This document shows, piece after piece, positions 5,419 through 12,804 of a stretch of DNA of 13,024 nt. Each line of letters starts with the position of its first letter. The first letter of the stretch is position 1. A program made the translations under genes and the position numbers. Source of the stretch: Roseovarius sp. (GTDB lineage: Bacteria; Pseudomonadota; Alphaproteobacteria; Rhodobacterales; Rhodobacteraceae); the NCBI GenBank assembly GCA_021767845.1, contig JAASSQ010000062.1:1-13024 (forward strand), read 5' to 3'. The notes under the pieces were generated by a model. It was not told the DNA's origin. It ran no database searches and saw only the letters and a program-made list of their open reading frames with translations.

Positions 5419-7791
5419 ATGGCCATCACCCCCCTTTTCGAAACGCCCTACGAACGCTCGGGCGTGCTGCTGCCCGGCCTTCCCGTGCTGGACCCGGGCG
5501 TGGAACGCCACCCCGTGCCGCCCGGCGGCTCGCGCGCCCTGCCCATCGAGGCGGGCGACGAGATCACCGTGCTCGACCCCGAGGGGCTGCAGGCGGGCGA
5601 GCTTGTGATGTTCGGCCCCGACGGGCGGTCGGATGCCGGGATGCTGGGCGCCGCGGGCGCGGGCCGCCCCGAGGGCGTGATCTCGGTGCTCGACAACGGC
5701 TCGCCCTCGGGGACACGGGTGGCCCGCGCGCTGGACGCCGCCGGGTTCGACCTCGGCCGCGCCGATGCCGTGCGCGTCTTCCACGACGGCTCGCGCCCCG
5801 GCGACATGGCGACCTTCCACGCCACCTGCGACGGTCTGCTGATCGTGGCCGCCCCAGGCGGGCCGATGCGGCCCGACGCGCAGGACACGCCAACCGAGCT
5901 GATCCTCTACATCCGCCGCGCCAACCGGCGCAACGCCAAGGGCGGGTTGCAGCCGCCCGACCCGCTGGCCGACCCGATCCACGACATCAACATCCAGCCC
6001 GGCGAGGCCCGCAGCTACGAGGTCCGCAAGGGCCAGTTCATCCAGATCCTCGACGTTCAGGGCCGCGAATGCTCGGATTTCCAGGCCTTCTCGATGCGGG
6101 CGCTCGACAAGGGGATCGAACGCGACATCGACCCCACCACGACCCGCACGCTGATGGGGTCGCTCTATCCGCAACCCGGCATCTTCTCGAAATACTGGAG
6201 CGTGGACCAGGAACCGCTGGTCGAGATCGTGCAGGACACCTGCGGCCGGCACGACACCTTCGGGCTGGCCTGCACCGCGCGCTATTACGAGGAACTGGGC
6301 TATCCCGGCCATGTGAACTGTTCCGACAACATCAATGCCGACATGGCGCAATACGGCATCCGCCCGCGCGCCGGCTGGCCCGCGATCAACTTCTTCTTCA
6401 ACACCATGCTGGACGAGACCAACGCCATCGGCATGGACGATCCGTGGTCGCGGCCGGGCGATTACGTCCTGCTGCGCGCGCTGACCGATCTGGTCTGCGT
6501 GTCCACCGCCTGCCCCTGCGACGTGGACCCCGCCAATGGCTGGAACCCCACCGACATCCAGGTGCGCAGCTACGACGCGACCCAATCCTTCAGCCGGTCC
6601 ATCGGCTATCGCAAATCGGCGGAGGCCCAAGTGCAGGACACCAAGGAAACCGGGTTTCATTCCCGCTTCGCACAGCACACGCGCAATTTCATCGAATACA
6701 ACGGCTACTGGCTGGCCTCGGACATGACCGGCCACGGCGCGCTGGCCGAATACTGGGCCTGCCGCGAGAAGGCCGCCATCATGGACCTGTCCCCCTTGCG
6801 CAAATACGAGGTGACCGGCCCCGACGCCGAGGCGCTGATGCAGCTTTGCGTGACCCGCAACATGAAAAAGCTGGCGGTGGGCCAGGTGGTCTATACCGCC
6901 ATGTGCTACGACCACGGCGGCATGATCGACGACGGCACCGTGTTCCGGCTGGGCCAGGACAATTTCCGCTGGATCGGCGGCAACGACACCTCGGGCCTGT
7001 GGCTGCGCCAGCAGGCCGAGGACCGCGGGCTGAACGCCTGGGTGCGCGACTCGACCGATCAATTGCACAACGTCGCCGTGCAAGGCCCGCTCAGCCGCGA
7101 GATTCTCTCGGCGATTACCTGGACCCCGCCGACCCAGCCCACCGTGGACGAACTGGGCTGGTTCCGCTTCACCATCGCCCGGATCGGGGATTATGACGGC
7201 ATTCCGCTGGTCATCAGCCGGACGGGCTATTCGGGCGAACTGGGATACGAGGTCTTCTGCCACCCCAAGCACGCCCCCGACGTGTTCGACGCGATCTGGG
7301 CCGAAGGCGCGCCCAAGGGGATGCTGCCCTTGGGGCTCGAGGCGCTCGACATGCTGCGCATCGAATCCGGGCTGATCTTTGCCGGGGCCGAATTCTGCGA
7401 CCGCACCGACCCGTTCGAGGCCGGCATCGGCTTTGCCGTGCCGCTCAAGACGCAGGAGGACGATTTCATCGGCCGCGCCGCGCTGGAGGACCGCAAGGCG
7501 CATCCGCACCGCAAGCTGGTGGGTCTCGAGATCGATAGCGGCATCGTGCCCGCGAGCGGCGATTGCGTGCGCCTCGGCAAGGCCCAGATCGGCGAGATCA
7601 CCTCGGCCATGCGCTCGCCGATCCTGGGCAAGACCATCGCGCTGGCGCGGCTCGACCTGCCGCATACCGAGCCGGGCACCGCGGTCGAGGTGGGCCAATT
7701 GGACGGCCAGCAGAAACGCCTCAAGGCCAGCATCGTGCCCTTCCCGCATTTCGACCCGACGAAAGAGCGGGTGAAGGGCAATTACGGCTGA
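5419..7791 (+). CDS. tdm: Trimethylamine N-oxide demethylase (DUF1989-GcvT fusion)
   Basis: A 790-residue two-domain protein. Residues ~30-400 are the DUF1989 (urea carboxylase-associated) region, with likely metal or catalytic residues in RECSDFQ (C218, D220), DTCGRHD (C275) and the CPC motif at 365-367. Characterised Tdm proteins use a zinc site built from three Cys and an essential Asp, which this fits. Residues ~420-785 are a GcvT-type tetrahydrofolate-binding domain (NVAVQGPLSREIL, SRTGYSGELGYEVF, PLGLEALDMLRIESGL, AGIGFAVPLK). The enzyme splits TMAO into dimethylamine and formaldehyde; the folate domain can capture the one-carbon unit as methylene-THF. It lies directly downstream of tmm, giving consecutive pathway steps. 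No strong Shine-Dalgarno precedes the ATG at 5419, so translation may be modest. A glycine-cleavage T protein or sarcosine/dimethylglycine-type enzyme is less likely because those lack DUF1989. Confidence 0.92.
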   Translation: MAITPLFETPYERSGVLLPGLPVLDPGVERHPVPPGGSRALPIEAGDEITVLDPEGLQAGELVMFGPDGRSDAGMLGAAGAGRPEGVISVLDNGSPSGTRVARALDAAGFDLGRADAVRVFHDGSRPGDMATFHATCDGLLIVAAPGGPMRPDAQDTPTELILYIRRANRRNAKGGLQPPDPLADPIHDINIQPGEARSYEVRKGQFIQILDVQGRECSDFQAFSMRALDKGIERDIDPTTTRTLMGSLYPQPGIFSKYWSVDQEPLVEIVQDTCGRHDTFGLACTARYYEELGYPGHVNCSDNINADMAQYGIRPRAGWPAINFFFNTMLDETNAIGMDDPWSRPGDYVLLRALTDLVCVSTACPCDVDPANGWNPTDIQVRSYDATQSFSRSIGYRKSAEAQVQDTKETGFHSRFAQHTRNFIEYNGYWLASDMTGHGALAEYWACREKAAIMDLSPLRKYEVTGPDAEALMQLCVTRNMKKLAVGQVVYTAMCYDHGGMIDDGTVFRLGQDNFRWIGGNDTSGLWLRQQAEDRGLNAWVRDSTDQLHNVAVQGPLSREILSAITWTPPTQPTVDELGWFRFTIARIGDYDGIPLVISRTGYSGELGYEVFCHPKHAPDVFDAIWAEGAPKGMLPLGLEALDMLRIESGLIFAGAEFCDRTDPFEAGIGFAVPLKTQEDDFIGRAALEDRKAHPHRKLVGLEIDSGIVPASGDCVRLGKAQIGEITSAMRSPILGKTIALARLDLPHTEPGTAVEVGQLDGQQKRLKASIVPFPHFDPTKERVKGNYG

Positions 7792-7801
7792 CGGCCGGAC
7801 A

Positions 7802-7823
7802 GGCCGGGGGCGCTGCCCCAGCC
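7802..7823 (+). terminator. Hairpin 3' of tdm, probable weak terminator
   Basis: GGGGC-GCT-GCCCC (7807-7819) with outer GGC/GCC arms (7802-7804, 7821-7823) across a small internal loop, starting 11 bp after the tdm stop. A T-containing but not pure T stretch (gttgggttta) follows. The same GGGGGCGCTGCCCC core recurs at 12641, so it may also be a member of a genomic repeat family. Confidence 0.45.
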
Positions 7824-8071
7824 GTTGGGTTTATCGGGCTAACCTGCAGATAGTAGACAGAGGATGACGTTGATTTGCGGGGCCGGCGTCTATTTCACAC
7901 GCCTATGCTGCAGAAAAGATTTTTTCTTATCCACAGGCCATCAAACTATTGAACCACAACGGAATATTGTCAAAAAAGGGGTACCTGCGTAAGGTGAACA
8001 GATCATGAACACTTGAAATCGCAGGGAATTCTCTGGATTCCGAGCCCATCGACGTAGGGCTTAGCGTAGGA
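7824..8071. other. AT-rich spacer at the left edge of the accessory block, no gene seen
   Basis: About 250 bp with visibly lower GC than the left backbone. Seen here: a perfect DnaA-box word TTATCCACA (7927-7935), runs of T and A, and no open frame with a family match. The segment directly upstream of the next gene (from about 7975) may be the terminal and promoter part of an insertion sequence whose transposase start survives downstream, but I could not find matching terminal inverted repeats or a target duplication. Confidence 0.4.
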
Positions 8072-9892
8072 ATGGCGGTGCCTTTAACAATGAATGCTCC
8101 AAAAGGACTCCGAGCTCCGCCTCCCTACAGTGGCTTGCAGGTCAACTTTTGCCGGAACGCCACCTGCGAGAACTTCGGCGTTCCGGTAGACCCCCATGCT
8201 CCGCGCAAGAATCCAGATGATAACTATTTGATCGGAAAAAGCGGTCGGCTCGCCTTCGATGCCATCGTCAGCGAGCAGGGTGTCGAGGCTTTCGATGATT
8301 GCCTTCTCGCGATTGACGAGTTCCACCATGTGGCTGCGGCTGACGACAATCGGTTGGGAGAGATCCTGCGCCGGGTCCTGACCCGCGAGCGAGCGCATGT
8401 AATGGCGATGACCGGGTCTTACTTCCGCGGCGACAGCGTGCCGGTCCTGCGGCCAGAGGACGAGGCGAAGTTCCGGTCGATCACCTACTCGTATTACGAG
8501 CAGCTCGAGGGCTACAAACATCTCAAGTCACTGGGGATCTCCTACGCCTTCTACCGGGGTCGTTATATCTCAGCGATCAAGGATGTCCTCGACACGGATC
8601 AGAAGACCATCATTCATATTCCGCATCGCGGATCCGCCGAGGCTTTCGACGACAAGCACAACGAAGTCGGGCAGATCCTCGACGCCATCGGCGAACATGT
8701 CGGCCAGGATCCGGAAACCGGTTTCGACCTGGTGCGCCGCGCCGACGGGAAGGTCCTGAAAGTTGCCGACCTTGTCGATGACGGCGAAGGCCGGAATGCC
8801 GTGAAGGCCGCGCTCCAGCGCGAAATCACCGGCCCTGACGAGAGGCGGGACGATGTCGCGGACCGGGACAAGGTGGATATCATCATTGCCCTCGGAATGG
8901 CGAAAGAAGGCTTCGACTGGGTCTGGTGCGAGCACGCCCTGACGATCGGATACCGCAACAGCCTGACCGAGATCGTCCAGATCATCGGCCGCGCGACGCG
9001 CGATGCGCCAGGTAAGAAACACGCCCAATTCACCAACCTGGTGGCCGAGCCCGGGGTGGAGACCACAGTGGTCGCAGACGCCGTCAACGATATGCTGAAG
9101 GCGATCTCCGGGGCGCTCCTGATGGAGCAGGTGCTGGCGCCCAACTTCAAGTTCTACCGCCGTGAGGACGGCGATATCCGCGAACCCGTGCATGTCGACG
9201 ACGAAGGCCGGATCAATATCGGGATCGGGGGGCTGATGGAGCCGCCGACGCCCCGGGCCCGGGCCATCGTAGAGAACGACATGCAGGATTTGGTGGCCAA
9301 GGCCTGCCAGGCGATGGACCGCCGTGTCGTCGGCGATGATGTCGCACCGGAGGTCGCGACCCAGATGGTTCTCACCGAGATCGTGGAGTCGAGCTACGAG
9401 GACCTCGATGAAGACGAGACCGAGGCGATCCGCCAGGATCTTGCGGCGCGCATGAATATCATCGGTATGGCGAAGCGCGATGCGGAGAAACCGGCCGAGG
9501 ACGAAAGTTCCGACGAGGCGGGTCCGGATGGCGAGGAGAAGGAAAACCTCTCCCTGATGGAGATGGTGAAGCGTTTCGTGAATGTCCGGGAGATCGACAT
9601 CGACCTGATCGACTCGATTAACCCGTTCAAGGAGGGCTTCGATGTTGCCTCGCGCGCGCTCGATACACCGCTCCTCCAGACCATACAGAACGCCATGATC
9701 GCCCAGAGGGTCCAGATGACCGAGAAAGAGGCACTGGCGCTCTGGCCCCGGATCAAGCGCTTCAGGGCGCAAGAGGGCCGGCCACCGAACCCGAACGCGG
9801 AAGACGCGCTCGAGAAGCGCTTGGCCGAGGCACACGCCTACATCCGCAACAAGAAGGCGGAGCACCTGCGCGCCCAGGCGGCAGGCGAGTAA
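8072..9892 (+). CDS. SF2 DExH-box helicase lacking its Walker A half, fused to a transposase-like N terminus
   Basis: 606 residues. From ~59 onward this is a superfamily 2 helicase: motif II DEFHH (82-86), motif III MTGSYFRGD (113-121), motif IV region KTIIHIPHRG (178-187), motif V IIALGMAKEGFDW (271-283) and motif VI QIIGRATRD (303-311). The rest (~390-606) is an acidic helical region of unknown role. Only about 20 helicase residues precede DEFH, so motif I (GxGKT/S, ATP phosphate binding) is absent, as are motifs Ia and Ib. Instead residues 1-58 (PPYSGLQVNFCRNATCENFG) resemble the N terminus of a transposase with a CxxxxC finger. The frame and codon use stay intact for 550 codons, so the break is recent or the remnant is used. 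Without motif I, ATP-driven unwinding is unlikely. It is the first gene of a pair with the GIY-YIG gene (15-bp gap). An alternative ATG is at 8090. Confidence 0.8.
   Translation: MAVPLTMNAPKGLRAPPPYSGLQVNFCRNATCENFGVPVDPHAPRKNPDDNYLIGKSGRLAFDAIVSEQGVEAFDDCLLAIDEFHHVAAADDNRLGEILRRVLTRERAHVMAMTGSYFRGDSVPVLRPEDEAKFRSITYSYYEQLEGYKHLKSLGISYAFYRGRYISAIKDVLDTDQKTIIHIPHRGSAEAFDDKHNEVGQILDAIGEHVGQDPETGFDLVRRADGKVLKVADLVDDGEGRNAVKAALQREITGPDERRDDVADRDKVDIIIALGMAKEGFDWVWCEHALTIGYRNSLTEIVQIIGRATRDAPGKKHAQFTNLVAEPGVETTVVADAVNDMLKAISGALLMEQVLAPNFKFYRREDGDIREPVHVDDEGRINIGIGGLMEPPTPRARAIVENDMQDLVAKACQAMDRRVVGDDVAPEVATQMVLTEIVESSYEDLDEDETEAIRQDLAARMNIIGMAKRDAEKPAEDESSDEAGPDGEEKENLSLMEMVKRFVNVREIDIDLIDSINPFKEGFDVASRALDTPLLQTIQNAMIAQRVQMTEKEALALWPRIKRFRAQEGRPPNPNAEDALEKRLAEAHAYIRNKKAEHLRAQAAGE
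8090..8240 (+). mobile_element. Possible 5' remnant of an insertion-sequence transposase gene
   Basis: The first ~50 codons encode MNAPKGLRAPPPYSG and then a CRNATCENFGVPV finger-like segment, which recall the zinc-binding N termini of some IS transposases and have no counterpart in SF2 helicases. The boundary with helicase sequence lies near 8240. The assignment rests on recollected similarity of a short segment; no IS ends were found. Confidence 0.35.
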
Positions 9893-9907
9893 GGGAGCCC
9901 GGGCCCG

Positions 9908-11173
9908 ATGCAGCGATATCGCAGCCTCGAGGATATCTTCGACGAGAAGGATGATTTTGGCCTTCTCGATGTGAAGCCACGCTCATCAGCCACCGCGACG
10001 CCCGAGACACGCAACGCCGAGATCGTGGCCGAGGTCAACGATTTCTACGAGCGGCACGCGCGCCTGCCGGACGACAATAGCCTTGATCTCGAAGAGATGA
10101 AGCTGGGCACGATCTGGAACTCCATCCGGAAGAGTCCGACCGAGGCCATGATGGCCGTCGATCGGAATAGGCTTCTTGGCTATGGCCGCCCTGTCGCCGC
10201 GGACCCGGGCAACGATGCGCCGATGGAAGAGACTGCCGAGGTGGCGCGGGACTGGCGCGACGACCCGCTGGACGGGGAGATCCCAGAGAGCCTCGAAGAC
10301 ATTTTCGATGAGGATGAGGATGATGAAGAACTGCCTGAAGCAGCCGTCACCCTGCGACATGTGACTCCCGCAGCCGAACGCGAGCAGCCGGCCCACCGGG
10401 CCGATATGTTCCCCTGTCGCGACTTCGAGAACTTCGAGCAGGGATTCCTGGATATGCAGGAGCGCCTCGATAGCGGCGAGCGCACTGTGAGCCCGATCGA
10501 AGACCGCCAGGAGCTGCGGGTCAACGAAGGGGACTATCTCATCCACCGCGGACTTCTGGCCTATGTCGCGGAAAAGACCGAGCTCTCGCGCCGCGGCGGA
10601 AAGCCGGATCACCGCCTGCGTCTCGTCTTCTCGAACGGGATGGAAAACGACCCGCTCATGTCGTCGCTGCGGAAAGCGCTCGCTGCGGACAAGACAGCCC
10701 GGTATGTGCATCGGGCGGGCATCGGCCCGCTGGATCCCGACTGGCAGGCCGACGCTCTCGAGCTGACCGGGACGATCTATGTGGCTCGGAGTAAGTCTGA
10801 TCGCCCCGAAATCAGAGAAGTCCGGAATATCCTCCACAAGATTGGCGTCACATCTCAGGACGTGAGGCGCCGCGTGGCGGATGCCCGGAACGACCCGACT
10901 TTCCTGCTGGCCGATGTCGAGATTGTCGCGACTTACGAGCTCAAAAACCTTAGCCGCATGAAGATCGAGGATCTACTCCATCGGTTTTTCGATGCCGCGC
11001 GGCCGACAGGTCTCACGATTACAGATCGGTTCGGGAAAAAGGTTCACCCGAGAGAATGGTTTTACGTTCTTCCGGAGCATGTGCGAGAGGCTGCACGGCT
11101 CATCGAAAACGGCACCCTGTATCTCTATCAATACGACCCACAGAGTCAGAAGATTGTTAGGAAGCCCGAGTAA
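9908..11173 (+). CDS. GIY-YIG nuclease family protein (T5orf172/MUG113 type) with duplicated acidic motif
   Basis: 421 residues. The C-terminal domain (~286-400) has the GIY-YIG layout: TGTIYVARS (287-295) for the GIY strand, KIGVTSQDVRRRV (311-323) for the YIG strand and following Arg, a helix with the metal-binding Glu (IEDLLHRFF, E354), and REWFYV (382-387), which is the pattern of the T5orf172/MUG113 branch. Members cut DNA with one divalent metal. The N-terminal half is acidic and probably flexible; it contains SLEDIFDE twice (residues 6-13 and 128-135) and a helical DFYERHARLP segment (45-54) found in related helicase-linked proteins. AAGGGAG lies about 8 nt before the ATG. It forms an apparent operon with the upstream helicase gene and converges on the DUF3644-like gene with a 39-bp gap that holds no clear terminator. 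The link to defence is inference. Confidence 0.8.
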   Translation: MQRYRSLEDIFDEKDDFGLLDVKPRSSATATPETRNAEIVAEVNDFYERHARLPDDNSLDLEEMKLGTIWNSIRKSPTEAMMAVDRNRLLGYGRPVAADPGNDAPMEETAEVARDWRDDPLDGEIPESLEDIFDEDEDDEELPEAAVTLRHVTPAAEREQPAHRADMFPCRDFENFEQGFLDMQERLDSGERTVSPIEDRQELRVNEGDYLIHRGLLAYVAEKTELSRRGGKPDHRLRLVFSNGMENDPLMSSLRKALAADKTARYVHRAGIGPLDPDWQADALELTGTIYVARSKSDRPEIREVRNILHKIGVTSQDVRRRVADARNDPTFLLADVEIVATYELKNLSRMKIEDLLHRFFDAARPTGLTITDRFGKKVHPREWFYVLPEHVREAARLIENGTLYLYQYDPQSQKIVRKPE

Positions 11174-11212
11174 TAAAGGATATCTGGCTGGTGATAACGC
11201 ACGCGGCTATTT

Positions 11213-12427
11213 TCACCGAAATCTATCGCCTTCTGCTTCACAGTGCGTCAAAACCTCATCGACCCACCTGTCAAACCAAACCCAGTTTCCATAGTCGCCG
11301 ATACACCCATAGCCTTTACCTTCCTTTTTAGCATCACGGGTTTTCCAGAGTTGGGTATGATCGTGCATGCGAAATTTCGGGAAACCTGCCGCTTGAACTT
11401 TTTCAACGACCTTGCCGGGAGGGTAGCGATCCCTATTTACTTCTTTGAGAATAATATTTTCAATTTCGTCGGCCTCTTCGCTACCCGCGGATACGATCCT
11501 GACGGCCGAGTCCGCAGCACCTGTCTTTTTTGCCGCGATAGGCACGAAGCCATAAGACATTCGGTAGGCGGGATCCTTAACCTCATCCTCTGTGAGGCCA
11601 TGCTCAAAAGCGTCGATAGCAGCCTCAATGTGCCTCGGCAAACCGGAGGCTTTCTTGAGTGCGCTTCGCTGCTCCGCGCCAAACGACACGAATTGCAGAG
11701 CCAGCGGTAAGCGCTTCTCAAGACCATATTGGGCCCCAAATTCTTGATTCAGAAGTTCATTGAAATTCAGGGCGCAAGACTGGAGTTTGGCGCCAAGTGC
11801 GTCATCTATTCTACTGGTCGAGCGATGCTCGATCTCGTGTCGAATCTCCAACAGAAACTCAAGGTTTGTTTTGACGCCACCTTTGGCAGGGCATTTACTT
11901 TGCTTTAGGCACTTCCCAAGTTCCCAATATTTTTCAGCGCCCTCTTTTGTTTTCTGTCCTTTGTATCGGTAATTGACGCCTTCTCGGCGAAACCACGCAT
12001 GTAAGAGATATGTCCATGCAATAATCGCGGTGACAATGAATAGCTCGGCTCGAAATGTGAGTCCTGCACTATTGAAAGTTTGCACGGCTGCAATCATTGC
12101 TTCCCGCGCCTTAATCAGAAGCTCATCACCCTGCACGTTCAATCCCGTTTCGGGATCAATATCAGGCCAGTTCGTAAGAAAAGCATCGAGATCATCATCA
12201 CTCGCAGGCTTTACAGATTTGTGCTTTGCTCCATGCCTGATTTCACTGATCAGGCGATGATTTATGGAGCGCGTAGGACGCGTGAAGTATGCCAAAATGT
12301 CCTGATCGTTGGTGAAAGGGCCTCCGCGATTGAACATCGCCTTAACAATCGCAACCTCCCACCTTTCGAGAGTATTTCCGCGACGTCGTTTGGTTTTTTT
12401 GGGAGGGCTCTCAGTCTCGTCTGCCAT
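11213..12427 (-). CDS. DUF3644-like protein with HEPN-type R-x4-H motif
   Basis: 404 residues, lower in GC than the backbone. The N terminus is basic (PPKKTKRRRG), then WEVAIVKAMFNRGGPFTNDQDILAYF (shown in part: FTNDQDILAYFTRPTRSINH, 38-57) looks like a helix-turn-helix. Residues ~103-230 match the DUF3644 pattern: LLIKAREAMIAAVQTFN, LTFRAELFIVTAIIAWTYLL, then FLLEIRHEIEHRSTSRIDD. RHEIEH (R196 to H201) is an R-x4-H motif in a helix, the catalytic signature of HEPN ribonucleases. The C-terminal ~150 residues (LLKEV-like, GYGCIGDYGNWVWFDRWVDE) are an uncharacterised domain. HEPN proteins commonly serve in anti-phage or toxin systems as RNases; this one is not assigned to a named system. ATG 12427 has AAGGTG five nt upstream. 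The gene stands alone on its strand and probably has its own promoter in 12428-12640. Confidence 0.7.
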   Translation of the reverse strand: MADETESPPKKTKRRRGNTLERWEVAIVKAMFNRGGPFTNDQDILAYFTRPTRSINHRLISEIRHGAKHKSVKPASDDDLDAFLTNWPDIDPETGLNVQGDELLIKAREAMIAAVQTFNSAGLTFRAELFIVTAIIAWTYLLHAWFRREGVNYRYKGQKTKEGAEKYWELGKCLKQSKCPAKGGVKTNLEFLLEIRHEIEHRSTSRIDDALGAKLQSCALNFNELLNQEFGAQYGLEKRLPLALQFVSFGAEQRSALKKASGLPRHIEAAIDAFEHGLTEDEVKDPAYRMSYGFVPIAAKKTGAADSAVRIVSAGSEEADEIENIILKEVNRDRYPPGKVVEKVQAAGFPKFRMHDHTQLWKTRDAKKEGKGYGCIGDYGNWVWFDRWVDEVLTHCEAEGDRFR

Positions 12428-12640
12428 CTTGCACCTTCGGTCGAATGGGTACCAGAAGGAGAAATAGTCAGGAAGACTAAATTTCCGCGCATACTCCGGA
12501 ACTAAGAGCTTACGGCATGCATGATCTCATTGAGATTCCGTGTCATATGCGCAGTCTTGCCGATATTGCTACAACCCGATTGCCATGTGCTTTATATTGA
12601 AAAGAACACATCAGTTTGTATCCCAATAAGCCCAACGGGT
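12428..12640. other. AT-rich intergenic spacer upstream of the DUF3644-like gene
   Basis: About 210 bp of lower-GC sequence between the minus-strand DUF3644-like gene and the GC-rich repeat cluster. It must hold the promoter of that gene, but no convincing -35/-10 pair, RNA gene or open frame with family similarity was found. Confidence 0.4.
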
Positions 12641-12676
12641 GGGGGCGCTGCCCCCGGACCCCCGAGGTATTGGGGG
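12641..12676. repeat. GC-rich double-hairpin intergenic element
   Basis: GGGGGCGCTGCCCCC (12641-12655) is followed by CCCCC (12659-12663) and GGGGG (12672-12676), giving two adjacent hairpins, then CCAGATGAAGG. From memory, this arrangement is common after genes in Rhodobacteraceae genomes, where it probably acts as a terminator or REP-like element. Its core matches the hairpin after tdm at 7806-7819, at the other end of the accessory block. Confidence 0.55.
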
Positions 12677-12688
12677 CCAGATGAAGGA

Positions 12689-12728
12689 GCGCACCGTGCG
12701 CCCTGTTAACCCGACCCGGCACGGTGCG
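12689..12728. repeat. Inverted repeat CGCACCGTGC/GCACGGTGCG
   Basis: CGCACCGTGC (12690-12699) and GCACGGTGCG (12719-12728) are perfect 10-bp arms around a 19-nt loop containing GTTAAC. The left arm is also part of a smaller hairpin, GCGCAC-C-GTGCGC (12689-12701). It lies downstream of the minus-strand permease gene and could help terminate it, though no T-run follows on that strand. Confidence 0.5.
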
Positions 12729-12730
12729 GA

Positions 12731-12751
12731 ATACCGACGTTATACCGACGT
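12731..12751. repeat. Short tandem repeat ATACCGACGT x2 (11-bp period)
   Basis: Two identical ATACCGACGT copies (12731-12740 and 12742-12751) separated by one T, followed by a degenerate GATGCCGA. One helical turn per repeat would place both on the same DNA face. It sits between the inverted repeat and the permease 3' end; no function can be assigned. Confidence 0.5.
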
Positions 12752-12804
12752 GATGCCGAACGGGGTTTGGCCTTGTTAACCAGTGGTTTGGAGTGATTCG
12801 CGCC

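Noticed and set aside
5314..7749. An 811-codon open frame antisense to tdm and the end of tmm
   Set aside because: It is a by-product of the high third-position GC of tdm; its translation is Gly/Ala/His/Val-rich low-complexity sequence with no domain, while the opposite strand encodes a clear enzyme.
7927..7935. Perfect DnaA-box word TTATCCACA, suggesting an origin
   Set aside because: A single copy with no second box, no DnaA or Rep gene nearby; chance occurrence in an AT-rich spacer is the simpler reading.
12521..12709. A 62-codon plus-strand open frame
   Set aside because: No ribosome site of note, it runs through the GC hairpin repeats, and its translation has no family resemblance.
7792..12804. 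tRNA-type attachment site or integrase for the accessory block
   Set aside because: No tRNA gene, integrase or direct repeat long enough to be an att site was found at either boundary.
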